Below, in pieces: positions 17,435 through 27,849 of a stretch of DNA of 64,000 nucleotides; the first letter of the stretch is position 1, and each line of letters starts with the position of its first letter. Origin of the DNA: Segatella copri (lineage in GTDB: Bacteria; Bacteroidota; Bacteroidia; Bacteroidales; Bacteroidaceae); the NCBI RefSeq assembly GCF_026015295.1, contig NZ_JAPDUW010000001.1, positions 1,860,001 to 1,924,000 of the forward strand, given 5' to 3'. Made by a program: the position numbers and the translations under genes. The notes beneath the pieces were generated by a model, which saw only the letters and a program-made list of their open reading frames with translations, had not been told where the DNA came from and did no database searches.

Positions 17435-19690
17435 ATGGCTGAAATTCCATTTTTAGTAAAAGACCTCGCCCTTATCCTGATGGTAGCAGGCATCGTAACC
17501 CTCATCTTCAAGAGGCTCAAGCAGCCGCTGGTGCTGGGATACATCATGGCGGGATTCCTGGTTTCGCCACACATGTCCTACACCATGTCGGTAGTCGACG
17601 AGACGGATATCCAGACCTGGGCCGACATCGGTGTCATCTTCACCCTCTTCTCGCTCGGTCTCGACTTCTCGTTCAAGAAAATCGTGAAGATGGGTGCCTC
17701 TCCCATCATCGCCACCGTGGTCATCGTGTTCTGCATGATGATGCTGGGCATCAGCGTAGGCCACAGTTTCGGCTGGGGCAGGATGGACTGCATCTTCCTG
17801 GGCGGTATGCTCGCCATGAGCTCCACCACTATTATATATAAGGCATTCGATGATATGCGGCTGCGCACCCAGAAGTTTGCCTCGATGGTGATGAGCGTGC
17901 TGATACTGGAAGATATCCTGGCTATCGTGATGATGGTGATGCTGTCGGCGATAGCGAGCGGGAGCAGTCCCGACGGCGGGCAGATGCTTGCCTCTATCGT
18001 GAAGATAGGCTTCTTCCTGGGCGTGTGGTTTATCGTGGGTATCTTCGCCATTCCGTGGTTCCTGCGTTCGGTGAGGAAACTTATCAATGCCGAAACCCTG
18101 CTCATCGTTTCGCTGGGTCTGTGCTGCGGCATGGCGGTACTGAGCACCAAGGTGGGGTTCAGCAGCGCCTTCGGAGCCTTCGTCATGGGCAGCATACTGG
18201 CAGAAACCATTGAGGCAGAAAAGATTATCAAACTCGTAGAACCGGTAAAGAATCTCTTCGGAGCCATCTTCTTCGTATCGGTAGGTATGCTGGTAGACCC
18301 GAAGATTCTGGTAGAATATGCCGTTCCTATCCTCGCCCTGGTGGGCACCATCCTGGTAGGTCAGGCGATATTCGGCACCTTCGGATTCATGCTCGGAGGC
18401 GAGTCGCTGAAGTCGGCGATGCGCTGCGGTTTCTCGATGGCTCAGATTGGTGAGTTCTCTTTCATCATCGCCTCGCTGGGTCTGTCGCTCGGCGTCATCA
18501 GCAAGTTCCTCTATCCGGTAGTGGTAGCAGTGAGCGTCATCACCACCTTCCTTACACCTTATATGATCCGTCTTGCCACACCTACCTATCAGGTGATGGA
18601 GAAACATCTGCCCGACAAACTCATCCATATTCTGAACCATTTTGCGATGAGTCATCCCCAGACGCAGCAGCAGAGCAAGTGGAAATCGCTGATCCGCCAG
18701 ATGCTGGTCAACACCACCGCCTACTCTATCCTCTCGGCAGCCGTCATCGCCCTGATGTTCACCTTCGTGCTGCCGCTGATGCGCAATCTGCTGCCCGGCT
18801 GGCATCTCCACTGGTATGCCAACGCCATCACCGGTCTGCTTACCGTACTATTCATCTCACCATTCCTACGCGCCATCGTGATGAAGAAGAACCACAGTGC
18901 CGAGTGGAAACGCCTCTGGGTGGAGAGCAGCATCAACCGCGTGCCGCTGCTCTTTACGGTGTTCGTGCGCTTTATGATAGCACTGGCTTTCATCTTCTAC
19001 ATCATCAATTTCCTCTCGCGCTTTACCAATGCGCTGATTGTCTGCATCGGTGCAGCAGTAGTAATGCTGATGATAACCTCCCGCCACATCAAGAAGCGTA
19101 GCATCGTGATGGAGCGCGTCTTCGTTCACAACCTCCGCTCGCGCGATATTGCGGCTCAGGTGAATGGCGAAAAGCGGCCGCTCTACGAGGGCAGACTGCT
19201 AGACCGGGATATCCACATCAGCGAATTTGAAGTGCCAGAGGACAGCAGTTGGACGGGCAAATCGCTGCGAGAGCTGCATCTGCGCCAGCGGTTCGGTGTA
19301 GACCTGAGCAGCATTCACCGCGGCTCTCACCGGCTGAACATCCCGAACGGCGACATGATCATCTTCCCGGGCGACAAACTGCAGGTAATCGGCAACGACG
19401 ACCAGCTGCAGAAATTCAACACCGCCCTGCAGAGCGACCTGCTGCCTGAGGAGGCTGAAATAGAAAAGCGCGAGATGAAGCTCAGCCAGCTCATCATCAG
19501 CGGCGGCAGCGAATTCCTGGGAAAGACGCTGATAGAAAGCGGAATAAGAGATAAATACAACTGTATGGTGGTAGGACTGGAAGAGGGCCGGGAAAATCTG
19601 ACGCACGTATCCCCTACCCGAGTCTTCAAGAAGGGAGACATCATCTGGATAGTGGGAGAAGAAGCTGATTTGAAGAGAATCAAGAATTAA
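17435..19690 (+). CDS. CPA2-family cation:proton antiporter with C-terminal TrkA domains
   Basis: 751 aa. The N-terminal ~380 residues form a Kef/NhaA-like monovalent cation/proton antiporter domain of about 12 membrane spans, with characteristic LFSLGLDFSFK and FGAFVMGSILAET segments. Further membrane segments (about 425-540) follow, then a cytoplasmic C-terminus with two TrkA_C-like modules (about 600-660 and 685-750) that usually bind ligand and gate transport. Likely inner-membrane K+ or Na+/H+ exchange; the ion is not fixed by sequence. Convergent with the DUF5715 gene. Confidence 0.88.
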   Translation: MAEIPFLVKDLALILMVAGIVTLIFKRLKQPLVLGYIMAGFLVSPHMSYTMSVVDETDIQTWADIGVIFTLFSLGLDFSFKKIVKMGASPIIATVVIVFCMMMLGISVGHSFGWGRMDCIFLGGMLAMSSTTIIYKAFDDMRLRTQKFASMVMSVLILEDILAIVMMVMLSAIASGSSPDGGQMLASIVKIGFFLGVWFIVGIFAIPWFLRSVRKLINAETLLIVSLGLCCGMAVLSTKVGFSSAFGAFVMGSILAETIEAEKIIKLVEPVKNLFGAIFFVSVGMLVDPKILVEYAVPILALVGTILVGQAIFGTFGFMLGGESLKSAMRCGFSMAQIGEFSFIIASLGLSLGVISKFLYPVVVAVSVITTFLTPYMIRLATPTYQVMEKHLPDKLIHILNHFAMSHPQTQQQSKWKSLIRQMLVNTTAYSILSAAVIALMFTFVLPLMRNLLPGWHLHWYANAITGLLTVLFISPFLRAIVMKKNHSAEWKRLWVESSINRVPLLFTVFVRFMIALAFIFYIINFLSRFTNALIVCIGAAVVMLMITSRHIKKRSIVMERVFVHNLRSRDIAAQVNGEKRPLYEGRLLDRDIHISEFEVPEDSSWTGKSLRELHLRQRFGVDLSSIHRGSHRLNIPNGDMIIFPGDKLQVIGNDDQLQKFNTALQSDLLPEEAEIEKREMKLSQLIISGGSEFLGKTLIESGIRDKYNCMVVGLEEGRENLTHVSPTRVFKKGDIIWIVGEEADLKRIKN

Positions 19691-19749
19691 ATAAAAAAAC
19701 TTTCGTAAGTAAGCTTCTGCCCTTTCAGGGCGTGCCGGGAACAACCAGA

Positions 19750-20625
19750 TTACTTCACGGTGATATGGAAGCAACCCTGCTTCACCTCATATTTAATATA
19801 GCAGCGGTTCTTGTTGCGGAAATCGCGGAGCACCTCGGAGAACACCCATTTCAGGGTATCATTCTGCACCTGGCGGCGAGGCTGTTCACGGGTCTGAATC
19901 TGCTTGTAGCGGTTGTAGCAGATATCGAAGGTAGTACCATAGAGATGACACGAATTCTCGGTAGCATTACCGTTTCGGGTACGCAGTTTCGCCACATCAT
20001 CCTTGGTGCGCAGAATGCTCGTCACGATAATCTTATGCAGCGGAATGCCCTTGATCTGCAGCGAATCAAAATAGGCACGGCCGATATCCTGGAGCAGCAC
20101 AGAGGCACGAGGCACCAGGTAAGGAATACTGTTGTTCAGCTTGTCGACATAAAAGAAAGGATTGCTGCCCACATACACCAGCTTGCCCTTGCTGTTCTCC
20201 GCCTCCAGACGGTTCTGTACCGGTTTCACACCATGCTTAGTAGCCGCCAGAATCTGCACATCCTGCTGGTCGGGGAAAGTATTGCCGAAATGAGGCACCG
20301 AGAAGATACGATGCTTCACCTCCCTGCCATCCTTATCGAAGAAGATTGATGGCTTGCCGCCCTGTTCCGTATCAGGCATAACAGAGAGTTCATCCTTCTT
20401 CAGGTTCTCAGCCACATTCCCTTCAGTATCAGCCGATGCATCAGAAATCTCAGCAGAAGAAGCATCAGAAGCAGCCGAATCCTTCGCTGCCACGAGCGTA
20501 GAATCAGCCGCACCAGCAGCCGCAACCTTCGGTTTTGCTACTCCCGGGAAGATGACTCTTACCAGCGCCAGAAGCAAAACCACAATACCAAAACCCTGTA
20601 AATATCTGTTCTTACTAATCTTCAT
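19750..20625 (-). CDS. DUF5715 family protein
   Basis: I chose the ATG at 20625 (MKISKNRYL), giving 291 aa. The open frame continues upstream but crosses the -7 box at 20700-20707. The protein has one N-terminal hydrophobic span (about 9-26), an Ala/Ser/Glu-rich linker (about 30-75), and a C-terminal domain ending in ENSCHLYGTTFDICYNRY. The last motif resembles the metal site of M15/DD-peptidase folds (SxHxxGxxxD), so a periplasmic peptidoglycan-related role is possible but unproven. Confidence 0.78.
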   Translation of the reverse strand: MKISKNRYLQGFGIVVLLLALVRVIFPGVAKPKVAAAGAADSTLVAAKDSAASDASSAEISDASADTEGNVAENLKKDELSVMPDTEQGGKPSIFFDKDGREVKHRIFSVPHFGNTFPDQQDVQILAATKHGVKPVQNRLEAENSKGKLVYVGSNPFFYVDKLNNSIPYLVPRASVLLQDIGRAYFDSLQIKGIPLHKIIVTSILRTKDDVAKLRTRNGNATENSCHLYGTTFDICYNRYKQIQTREQPRRQVQNDTLKWVFSEVLRDFRNKNRCYIKYEVKQGCFHITVK

Positions 20626-20699
20626 AATTATCTTATTTTCACGAAATAATATTCTATATTCTTCAGGCAAAACGGGAACCGCATCGCCAAATTTAGCTG

Positions 20700-20707
20700 C
20701 AAAGGTA
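20700..20707 (-). promoter_or_regulatory. DUF5715 promoter -7 element
   Basis: The minus strand reads TACCTTTG followed by CA, 74 bp before the chosen ATG at 20625. Confidence 0.6.
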
Positions 20708-20766
20708 ACAAAATCTCTCGAAAAAATAGCTTTTTTAATATTTAAAGAATGTTTTATTCGCCGAAA

Positions 20767-20798
20767 TTTGCTCATTTCATGGAAAAGTAGTAATTTTG
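20767..20798 (+). promoter_or_regulatory. Promoter of the phoH-purC-pyrF run
   Basis: TTTG (20767-20770), exactly 20 bp, TAATTTTG (20791-20798), then CAG. It is 59 bp before the phoH start and is the only clear promoter ahead of seven closely spaced plus-strand genes. Confidence 0.85.
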
Positions 20799-20857
20799 CA
20801 GCGTTATATAACAAAATATTAGATAGGATAGTTTAAACTTTATAGAATTAAGACATT

Positions 20858-21844
20858 TTGATAGAGAAACATATTGTACTCGAAGATATCGATCCAGTGA
20901 TGTTCTACGGTGTGAACAACGCCCACCTGCAGATGATTAAATCGCTGTATCCTAAGTTGCGTATCGTAGCACGCGACAACGTGATTCGTGTGCTCGGCGA
21001 CGAAGAGGAAATGGCAAAGGTGGAAGAGGATATTGAGCAGATGCGCAAGCACTTGCTTAAATACAACATGCTCAATGATGAAGACATCCTGGACATCGTG
21101 AAAGGAAAACAGACCAAGGCGGACAGCGTGAAAGGCGTGCTGGTATACAGCATCAGCGGCCGACCTATCAAGAGCCGCAGCGAAAACCAGCAGCAGCTGA
21201 TAGATGCTTACGAGAAGAACGACATGGTATTTGCCGTGGGACCAGCCGGTACCGGCAAGACCTATCTCAGCATCGCCCTTGCCGTAAAGGCCCTCAAGGA
21301 GAAAGCCGTCAAGAAAATCATCCTCTCGCGACCAGCCGTAGAAGCCGGCGAAAAACTCGGTTTCCTGCCTGGCGATATGAAAGACAAAATTGACCCATAC
21401 CTCCAGCCGCTCTACGATGCGCTGGAAGACATGATACCTGCCGTAAAGCTGCAGGATATGATGGAAAAGCACATTATCCAGATTGCTCCGCTCGCCTTTA
21501 TGCGCGGACGCACACTCAGCGATGCCGTCGTCATCCTCGACGAGGCGCAAAACACTACCTCCCAACAGATTCGCATGTTCCTAACCCGTATGGGCATGAA
21601 CACCAAGATGATTATCACCGGCGACCTGACACAGATTGACCTTCCACGCGAACAGCGAAGCGGACTGAAGGAGGCGCTCAAGATTCTGGACGGCGTGGAA
21701 GGCATCGGAGTGGTGAAGCTGGGACAGAAGGATATCGTGCGCCACAAACTCGTAACCCGCATCGTCAACGCTTACGACAAGTATGACAAGGAGAGAGCGG
21801 AAGCACGGGAAGCTCAGAAAGCAGAAAAAGATAATTCAAAATAA
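20858..21844 (+). CDS. phoH: PhoH-like ATPase
   Basis: 328 aa RNA/DNA-helicase-like P-loop ATPase of the PhoH/PhoL type, usually linked to RNA metabolism. It has an N-terminal KH-like region (about 1-90), Walker A GPAGTGKT at 128-135, Walker B VVILDEAQNT near 228, and the conserved TGDLTQIDLP near 255. The start is a TTG (IEKHIVLED follows), because homologs keep this N-terminus and the next ATG would cut into it. First gene after the 20767-20798 promoter; purC follows after 114 bp. Confidence 0.93.
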   Translation: MIEKHIVLEDIDPVMFYGVNNAHLQMIKSLYPKLRIVARDNVIRVLGDEEEMAKVEEDIEQMRKHLLKYNMLNDEDILDIVKGKQTKADSVKGVLVYSISGRPIKSRSENQQQLIDAYEKNDMVFAVGPAGTGKTYLSIALAVKALKEKAVKKIILSRPAVEAGEKLGFLPGDMKDKIDPYLQPLYDALEDMIPAVKLQDMMEKHIIQIAPLAFMRGRTLSDAVVILDEAQNTTSQQIRMFLTRMGMNTKMIITGDLTQIDLPREQRSGLKEALKILDGVEGIGVVKLGQKDIVRHKLVTRIVNAYDKYDKERAEAREAQKAEKDNSK

Positions 21845-21911
21845 TCAGAATGAAGAATGAACTGAATGATTCTTTAAAAATAGATTTCATCAAGAATGCA
21901 GATCATAAATA

Positions 21912-21961
21912 AAGCATATCATAAAGTTCAAAGTTCAAAATTCAAAGTTCAAAGTAAAATG
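21912..21961 (+). repeat. Heptad leader directly before purC
   Basis: Four 7-bp units (AGTTCAA x2, AATTCAA, AGTTCAA; 21925-21952) run into AGTAAA and the purC ATG. The 43 nt ending with the ATG are identical to the sequence before menB (44061-44103, minus strand). A shorter version precedes purM. Confidence 0.9.
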
Positions 21962-22909
21962 AAAGCATTAACAAAGACAGATTTCCATTTTGATGGACAG
22001 AAGAGTGTTTACCACGGTAAAGTACGTGATGTGTATGACATTAACGACGACCTCCTCGTGATGGTCGCTACCGACAGAATCTCAGCGTTCGACGTTGTTC
22101 TGCCTAAGGGTATCCCTTTCAAAGGACAGGTGCTCAATCAGATTGCAGCTAAGTTCCTGGACACAACTACAGACATCTGTCCAAACTGGAAGTTGGCTAC
22201 TCCAGACCCAATGGTTACCGTAGGTTTGAAGTGCAAAGGTTTCCGCGTGGAGATGATCATCCGTTCTATCCTCACCGGTAGTGCATGGCGCGAGTATCAG
22301 AAGGGCTGCCGCGAGATCTGCGGTGTGAAGTTGCCAGACGGTATGCGCGAGAACCAGCGTTTCCCAGAGCCTATCATCACCCCTACTACAAAGGCTGACG
22401 AGGGTCACGACATGAATATCTCTAAGGAAGAGATTATCGCCCAGGGTATTGTTAGTGCAGAGGATTACGCTGTGATGGAGGACTACACACGCCGCATCTT
22501 CGCCCGCGGTCAGGAAATCGCTGCCAAGCAGGGCTTGATCCTCGTAGATACTAAGTACGAGTTCGGCAAGCGCGACGGCAAGGTTTATCTCATCGATGAG
22601 ATCCACACTCCCGACTCTAGCCGCTACTTCTATGCTGACGGTTACGAGGAGAAGTTTGAGAAGGGTGAACCACAGCGCCAGCTCTCTAAGGAGTTCGTTC
22701 GCCAGTGGCTCATCGAGCACAACTTCATGAACGAGCCAGGCCAGACCATGCCAGAGATTACCGACGAGTATGCAGAGAGCGTATCCGACCGCTACATCGA
22801 ACTCTACGAGCACATCACCGGCGAGAAGTTTGACAAGGCTGCAGAGGAAGGCGACATCGCTGCCCGCATCGAGAAGAACGTAAGCGAGTGGCTTGCTGCA
22901 CACAAGTAA
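21959..22909 (+). CDS. purC: SAICAR synthetase
   Basis: Phosphoribosylaminoimidazole-succinocarboxamide synthase, the purine step joining aspartate to CAIR. The ATG at 21959 (MKALTKTDF) gives 316 aa. An upstream in-frame start at 21896 would translate the heptad leader and is unlikely. The substrate loops [18 protein letters not shown] and [10 protein letters not shown] are typical. ubiE/menG follows after 11 bp. Confidence 0.95.
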   Translation: MKALTKTDFHFDGQKSVYHGKVRDVYDINDDLLVMVATDRISAFDVVLPKGIPFKGQVLNQIAAKFLDTTTDICPNWKLATPDPMVTVGLKCKGFRVEMIIRSILTGSAWREYQKGCREICGVKLPDGMRENQRFPEPIITPTTKADEGHDMNISKEEIIAQGIVSAEDYAVMEDYTRRIFARGQEIAAKQGLILVDTKYEFGKRDGKVYLIDEIHTPDSSRYFYADGYEEKFEKGEPQRQLSKEFVRQWLIEHNFMNEPGQTMPEITDEYAESVSDRYIELYEHITGEKFDKAAEEGDIAARIEKNVSEWLAAHK

Positions 22910-22920
22910 ACTATATATAA

Positions 22921-23655
22921 ATGTATAAGCAAGAACAGATTAAGCCCTACGAGGGCACAGGAGACAAGGGCAAGCTGGTAGAGGAGATGTTCGACAACAT
23001 CGCCCCTACCTACGATACCCTGAACCACCGTCTCTCGTGGGATATCGATAAGGGATGGCGCAAGAAGGCAATCAGGCGTCTTGCGCCCTTCTCTCCTAAA
23101 AAGATGCTCGACATCGCTACCGGTACCGGCGATTTCGCCATCCTTGCCGCACAGATGCTACATCCCGACCAGCTGATCGGAGCAGACATCTCGGACGGCA
23201 TGATGGAGATAGGCAGACAGAAGGTAAAGCAGCTGGGACTGGAAAACACCATCTCCTTTGCCAAGGAAGACTGCCTCAACCTCTCGTTCCAGGACGAGAG
23301 CTTCGACGCTGTAACCGCAGCCTTCGGTATCAGAAACTTCCAGAACCTGGATCAGGGACTGAAGGAAATGTGCCGGGTACTGAAAAAGGGCGGACATCTC
23401 TGCATCGTAGAACTCACCACGCCGGTCAGTTTCCCGATGAAGCAGCTGTTCAGCATCTACAGCAACACTGTCTTGCCGATGTATGGCAAACTCATCAGCA
23501 AAGACCAGAGCGCCTACAGTTATCTCAACAAGACCATCGAGGCATTCCCTCAGGGCGAGGTTATGATGGAGGTGTTCAAAAAGGCAGGATTCGCAAAGGC
23601 AGAGTTCAAGCGACTCACCTTCGGCATCTGCACACTCTATTTCGCAACCAAATAA
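22921..23655 (+). CDS. ubiE: Demethylmenaquinone methyltransferase
   Basis: 244 aa SAM-dependent methyltransferase for the last step of menaquinone synthesis (also named MenG). It has the UbiE N-terminal region [23 protein letters not shown]-binding motif [11 protein letters not shown] near 62, and [11 protein letters not shown] near 127. The early menaquinone genes menB, D, F and I are elsewhere in the window (43.2-47.7 kb). Tightly packed between purC and aroE. Confidence 0.95.
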   Translation: MYKQEQIKPYEGTGDKGKLVEEMFDNIAPTYDTLNHRLSWDIDKGWRKKAIRRLAPFSPKKMLDIATGTGDFAILAAQMLHPDQLIGADISDGMMEIGRQKVKQLGLENTISFAKEDCLNLSFQDESFDAVTAAFGIRNFQNLDQGLKEMCRVLKKGGHLCIVELTTPVSFPMKQLFSIYSNTVLPMYGKLISKDQSAYSYLNKTIEAFPQGEVMMEVFKKAGFAKAEFKRLTFGICTLYFATK

Positions 23656-23667
23656 AACAAAAATATT

Positions 23668-24414
23668 ATGGACAAGTATGGACTCATAGGTTACCCTCTG
23701 GGGCATTCGTTCTCAAAAAACTATTTCAACGAAAAGTTTGAGAACGAGGGCATCGATGCCCAATACATCAACTTCGAGATACCTTCTATCGAAAATCTTA
23801 CCGAGATTCTCGACTCAAATCCAGAACTAAAGGGTCTCAATGTCACCATTCCTTACAAGGAGAAAGTGATCAGCTATCTCGACGTGGTAAGCCCTGAGGC
23901 GAATGCTATCGGAGCCGTCAACGTGATCAAGGTGGAGCACAGAGGTGAAGATGTTTATCTGAAAGGATATAACAGCGATGTAATCGGTTTTACCAAGAGC
24001 ATCGAACCTTATATCGAGCCTTATCACAAGAAGGCTCTCATCCTGGGTACAGGCGGAGCTTCAAAGGCTATCAACTTCGGTCTGAAATCGCTCGGACTGG
24101 AAACTGCCTTCGTGAGTCGATACGAGCGTCCGGGTACTATCCAGTACGAAAAAATCACCCCTGAGGTTATCAAGGAGTATAACGTCATCGTAAACTGTAC
24201 CCCAGTGGGCATGTACCCACACGTAGACGAGTGTCCTGCGCTGCCTTACGAGGCAATGGACAGCCACACCCTGCTCTACGACCTCATCTACAATCCCGAC
24301 GAAACCCTCTTCATGAAGAAGGGCAAAGAACATGGAGCCACAGTAAAGAATGGCTTGGAAATGCTCTTGTTGCAAGCCTTTGCATCATGGGATTTCTGGC
24401 ACCAGGAAAAATAA
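23668..24414 (+). CDS. aroE: Shikimate dehydrogenase
   Basis: NADP-dependent reduction of 3-dehydroshikimate in aromatic amino acid synthesis. 248 aa, slightly short as in other Bacteroidota. The N-terminus LIGYPLGHSFSKNYF carries the substrate-binding Ser pair, NVTIPYKE the catalytic Lys, LGTGGASKAI the dinucleotide loop, and NGLEMLLLQA the C-terminal helix. Its stop codon lies in the leader repeat of purM. Confidence 0.95.
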   Translation: MDKYGLIGYPLGHSFSKNYFNEKFENEGIDAQYINFEIPSIENLTEILDSNPELKGLNVTIPYKEKVISYLDVVSPEANAIGAVNVIKVEHRGEDVYLKGYNSDVIGFTKSIEPYIEPYHKKALILGTGGASKAINFGLKSLGLETAFVSRYERPGTIQYEKITPEVIKEYNVIVNCTPVGMYPHVDECPALPYEAMDSHTLLYDLIYNPDETLFMKKGKEHGATVKNGLEMLLLQAFASWDFWHQEK

Positions 24415-24458
24415 GCATATCATAAAGTTCAAAGATCAAAATTCAAAGTAAGAATATG
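24413..24458 (+). repeat. Heptad leader directly before purM
   Basis: Starts with AAGCATATCATAAAG as in the purC leader. Three 7-bp units follow (AGTTCAA, AGATCAA, AATTCAA; 24426-24446) before the purM ATG at 24456. Confidence 0.85.
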
Positions 24459-25622
24459 AGTAACAATAGATATATGATGCGCGGTGTTAGCGCAGCAAAG
24501 GAAGATGTTCACAACGCTATCAAGAACATCGACAAGGGTATCTTCCCACAGGCTTTCTGCAAGATCATACCTGATATCTTGGGCGGCGACCCAGAGTATT
24601 GTAACATTATGCATGCCGACGGTGCAGGTACCAAGTCGAGCTTGGCCTACATGTACTGGAAGGAGACGGGCGACCTCTCTGTATGGAAAGGTATCGCTCA
24701 AGATGCTATCGTGATGAATACCGACGACCTGCTCTGCGTGGGCGCCGTAGATAACATCCTCGTAAGCTCTACCATCGGACGCAACAAGATGCTCATCCCA
24801 GGCGAGGTAATCTCAGCTATCATCAACGGTACTGACGACCTGCTCCACGAGATGCGTGAGATGGGTATCGGCATCTATCCTACCGGCGGTGAGACTGCTG
24901 ACGTAGGCGACCTGGTTCGTACCATCATCGTTGACTCTACCGTTACCTGCCGCATGAAGCGCAGCGACGTCATCAACAATGCCAACATCCGTCCAGGCGA
25001 TGTCATCGTAGGTCTTTCTTCTACAGGTCAGGCTACTTACGAGAAGAAGTACAACGGCGGTATGGGCAGCAACGGACTTACTTCTGCCCGCCACGATGTA
25101 TTCGCCAAGTATCTCGCAGAGAACTATCCTGAGAGCTACGACCACGCCGTGCCAGACGAGTTGGTTTACAGTGGTAAGTATAAGTTGACAGATGAGGTAG
25201 AGGGTTCACCTATCAATGCCGGAGAGTTGGTTCTCTCTCCTACCCGTACCTACGCTCCTGTCATCAAGAAGATTCTCGACGAGCTCCGCCCTGAAGTTCA
25301 CGGTATGGTTCACTGCACCGGTGGTGCCCAGACCAAGGTTCTGCACTTCGTAGGCGAGAACTGCAAGGTAGTGAAGGACAACATGTTCCCAGTACCTCCA
25401 CTCTTCAAGGCTATCCACGACTGCTCAGAGACCGACTGGAAGGAGATGTATCAGGTATTCAACATGGGTCACCGCATGGAGATCTACGTACGTCCTGAGG
25501 TTGCCGAGAAGGTTATCGCCATCAGCAAGAGCTTCAACATCGATGCCCAGATTGTAGGTCACATCGAAGAAGGCAAGCGCAGCCTGACCATCAAGAGCGA
25601 ATTCGGAACATTCGAATACTAA
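24456..25622 (+). CDS. purM: AIR synthetase (phosphoribosylformylglycinamidine cyclo-ligase)
   Basis: ATP-dependent ring closure of FGAM to AIR. 388 aa, the longer Bacteroidota form. The N-terminal ATP-binding strand HADGAGTKSSL, the DD-rich NTDDLLCVGA, PTGGETADVGD and the C-terminal half with HCTGGAQTKVL are in PurM/PurL order. Purine partners purC and purM are split by ubiE and aroE in the same run. Confidence 0.93.
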   Translation: MSNNRYMMRGVSAAKEDVHNAIKNIDKGIFPQAFCKIIPDILGGDPEYCNIMHADGAGTKSSLAYMYWKETGDLSVWKGIAQDAIVMNTDDLLCVGAVDNILVSSTIGRNKMLIPGEVISAIINGTDDLLHEMREMGIGIYPTGGETADVGDLVRTIIVDSTVTCRMKRSDVINNANIRPGDVIVGLSSTGQATYEKKYNGGMGSNGLTSARHDVFAKYLAENYPESYDHAVPDELVYSGKYKLTDEVEGSPINAGELVLSPTRTYAPVIKKILDELRPEVHGMVHCTGGAQTKVLHFVGENCKVVKDNMFPVPPLFKAIHDCSETDWKEMYQVFNMGHRMEIYVRPEVAEKVIAISKSFNIDAQIVGHIEEGKRSLTIKSEFGTFEY

Positions 25623-25639
25623 AAATAGAATTAAAATTA

Positions 25640-26749
25640 ATGGATAATAACAACATATTACAGAAGCTAGAAGGCTTAGAGAGCCGATACGAGGAAGTAA
25701 GCACCCTCATTACCGACCCAGATGTCATCGCCGACCAGCCACGCTACGTGAAGCTCACCAAGGAATGGAAAGACCTGGGTGACATCATGGACGCACGCAA
25801 GCGATACATCAACTGTCTGAATAGCATCAAGGAGGCAAAAGATATCCTTGCCAACGAGAGCGATCCGGAAATGAAGGAGATGGCTCGCGAAGAACTCAAC
25901 GAGAACGAGGCGCTGCAGCCTAAACTCGAAGAAGAAATCAAGATTGCGCTGGTACCTAAGGACCCAGAAGACGCCAAGAACGTACAGATGGAAATCCGAG
26001 GCGGTGCCGGAGGCGACGAGGCTGCCCTCTTTGCAGGCGACCTATTTAATATGTATAAGAAATACTGCGAATCTAAGGGATGGACCGTCAGCGTGACTTC
26101 TGTTTCTGAAGGCGCAGTAGGTGGATATAAGGAAATCGACTTCGCTGTAAGCGGTACTGACGTTTACGGTACATTGAAGTACGAATCAGGTGTTCACCGT
26201 GTTCAGCGTGTGCCTGCTACTGAAACACAGGGCCGTATGCACACTTCAGCTGCTACCGTGGCCGTATTGCCAGAGGCAGACAAGTTTGAGGTGAACATCA
26301 ACGAAGGAGACATCAAGTGGGATACCTTCCGAAGTTCAGGTGCCGGTGGTCAGAACGTGAACAAGGTGGAGTCTGGTGTACGTCTCCGCTACCCTTGGAA
26401 GAACCCTAACACAGGCGAGGTTGAGGAAATCCTCATTGAGTGTACCGAAACCCGTGACCAGCCAAAGAACAAGGAGCGTGCCTTGAGCCGCCTCTATACA
26501 TTCATCCACGACCGTGAGCACCAGAAGTATGTTGACGATATCGCCAGCCGCCGCAAGAGCCTCGTTTCTACCGGCGACCGCAGTGCGAAGATCCGTACCT
26601 ACAACTTCCCGCAGGGCCGTGTTACCGACCACCGTATCGGTTACACCACTCACGATCTCAACGGTTTCCTGGCAGGTGATATTCAGGACATGATTGATGC
26701 CCTGACCGTAGCCGAGAACGCAGAGAAGCTGAAAGAAACAGAATTGTAA
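25640..26749 (+). CDS. prfA: Peptide chain release factor 1
   Basis: Decodes UAA and UAG. 369 aa. The codon-recognition PAT tripeptide is in RVQRVPATE near 191, and the catalytic GGQ is in [11 protein letters not shown] near 237. Domain order and length are typical. It lies 17 bp after purM; a 9-bp hairpin separates it from pyrF. Confidence 0.97.
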   Translation: MDNNNILQKLEGLESRYEEVSTLITDPDVIADQPRYVKLTKEWKDLGDIMDARKRYINCLNSIKEAKDILANESDPEMKEMAREELNENEALQPKLEEEIKIALVPKDPEDAKNVQMEIRGGAGGDEAALFAGDLFNMYKKYCESKGWTVSVTSVSEGAVGGYKEIDFAVSGTDVYGTLKYESGVHRVQRVPATETQGRMHTSAATVAVLPEADKFEVNINEGDIKWDTFRSSGAGGQNVNKVESGVRLRYPWKNPNTGEVEEILIECTETRDQPKNKERALSRLYTFIHDREHQKYVDDIASRRKSLVSTGDRSAKIRTYNFPQGRVTDHRIGYTTHDLNGFLAGDIQDMIDALTVAENAEKLKETEL

Positions 26750-26755
26750 AACCCC

Positions 26756-26788
26756 GATTCATCGTTCCGTGCTTCGGGGCGATGAATC
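26756..26788 (+). promoter_or_regulatory. Hairpin in the prfA-pyrF junction
   Basis: The arms GATTCATCG and CGATGAATC pair perfectly over 9 bp around a loop containing CCGTGCTTCGG, 17 bp before the pyrF ATG. No T run follows, so a processing or translation-control role is more likely than termination. Confidence 0.5.
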
Positions 26789-26804
26789 ATCATATCAATC
26801 CATT

Positions 26805-27647
26805 ATGAACAGAAAAGAACTCGTAGAGCAGATTTTCGCCAAGAAGAGTTTCTTGTGCGTAGGTCTTGACACAGATATCAACAAGTTGCCTAAGTGCATC
26901 ACCGAGAGTGAAGACATCCAGGGCGCAGAAGCCGAAATGATATTCAGATTCAACAAGGCTATCATCGACGCAACAGCCCCATACTGTGTGGCTTACAAGC
27001 CAAACCTGGCTTTCTATGAGAGCCGCGGAATCGATGGCATGATTGCCTTCGAAAACACCATCAAGTATCTCCACAACCACTATCCAAACCACTTCATCAT
27101 CGCAGATGCCAAGCGCGGCGATATCGGCAACACCAGCAAGATGTATGCCCAGACATTCTTCGAGGAGTACAATATCGACTCTGTAACCGTAGCTCCTTAT
27201 ATGGGTGAGGATTCAGTCAAGCCATTCCTCGAGTATGACGGCAAGTGGGTTATCCTCCTGGCACTTACAAGCAACAAGGGTAGCCACGACTTCCAGCTCA
27301 CCGAGGATAAGGAGGGCGAGCGCCTCTTCGAGAAGGTTCTCAAGAAGAGCCAGGAATGGGGCAACGATGAGAACATGATGTATGTAGTAGGCGCTACACA
27401 GGGCAAGATGTTCGAAGACATCCGCAAGGTGGCTCCTAACCACTTCCTCCTCGTACCGGGCGTAGGTGCACAGGGTGGCAGCCTGCAGGAGGTTTGCAAG
27501 TATGGCATCATCAAGGACTGCGGCTTGCTCGTCAACTCTTCCCGCGGCATCATCTATGCCAGCAACGGCGATGACTTTGCTGAGGTAGCAGGTCAGAAAG
27601 CTAAGGAGTTGCAGGCTGAAATGGCAGCAGAACTTGCTAAGTTATAA
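26805..27647 (+). CDS. pyrF: Orotidine 5'-phosphate decarboxylase
   Basis: Last step of UMP synthesis. The ATG at 26805 ([11 protein letters not shown]) gives 280 aa; an upstream GTG would run through the hairpin. It belongs to the longer PyrF type 2 family: the catalytic [11 protein letters not shown] is near 108, and VPGVGAQGG is the phosphate-binding loop. Last gene of the phoH run. Confidence 0.95.
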   Translation: MNRKELVEQIFAKKSFLCVGLDTDINKLPKCITESEDIQGAEAEMIFRFNKAIIDATAPYCVAYKPNLAFYESRGIDGMIAFENTIKYLHNHYPNHFIIADAKRGDIGNTSKMYAQTFFEEYNIDSVTVAPYMGEDSVKPFLEYDGKWVILLALTSNKGSHDFQLTEDKEGERLFEKVLKKSQEWGNDENMMYVVGATQGKMFEDIRKVAPNHFLLVPGVGAQGGSLQEVCKYGIIKDCGLLVNSSRGIIYASNGDDFAEVAGQKAKELQAEMAAELAKL

Positions 27648-27657
27648 AAACTCGATT

Positions 27658-27695
27658 TAGGCGCAAAGTATCTTGAAAAAGAGGCTTTGCGCCTA
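27658..27695 (+). terminator. Hairpin after pyrF
   Basis: The perfect 11-bp stem TAGGCGCAAAG/CTTTGCGCCTA begins 10 bp after the pyrF stop. It is followed by an A run rather than T, so it may be a 3'-end-protecting hairpin. Confidence 0.6.
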
Positions 27696-27766
27696 AAAAA
27701 TACCCTTTTATGGGGCGAAAAAGCAAAATATTACAAAATAAAGTCGAGAATCTAAATCTTTTTTGC

Positions 27767-27774
27767 TATTTTTG
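27767..27774 (+). promoter_or_regulatory. lpxD promoter -7 element
   Basis: TATTTTTG followed by CA, 75 bp before the lpxD ATG. It probably drives lpxD, lpxC/fabZ and lpxA. Confidence 0.65.
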
Positions 27775-27849
27775 CAAACAAATTGCGGTTACCTAAAGGT
27801 AATGATGCCTTGGGAACCTAAATAAAACAAACTAGAAGTCAGATAAATT

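Noticed and set aside
17453..18811. 452-codon His-rich minus-strand frame
   Set aside because: Antisense shadow of the antiporter; its His-rich composition comes from complementing Met- and Val-rich membrane codons.
19718..19730. Terminator between antiporter and DUF5715 genes
   Set aside because: GCCCT/AGGGC is only a 5-bp stem without a T run on either strand.
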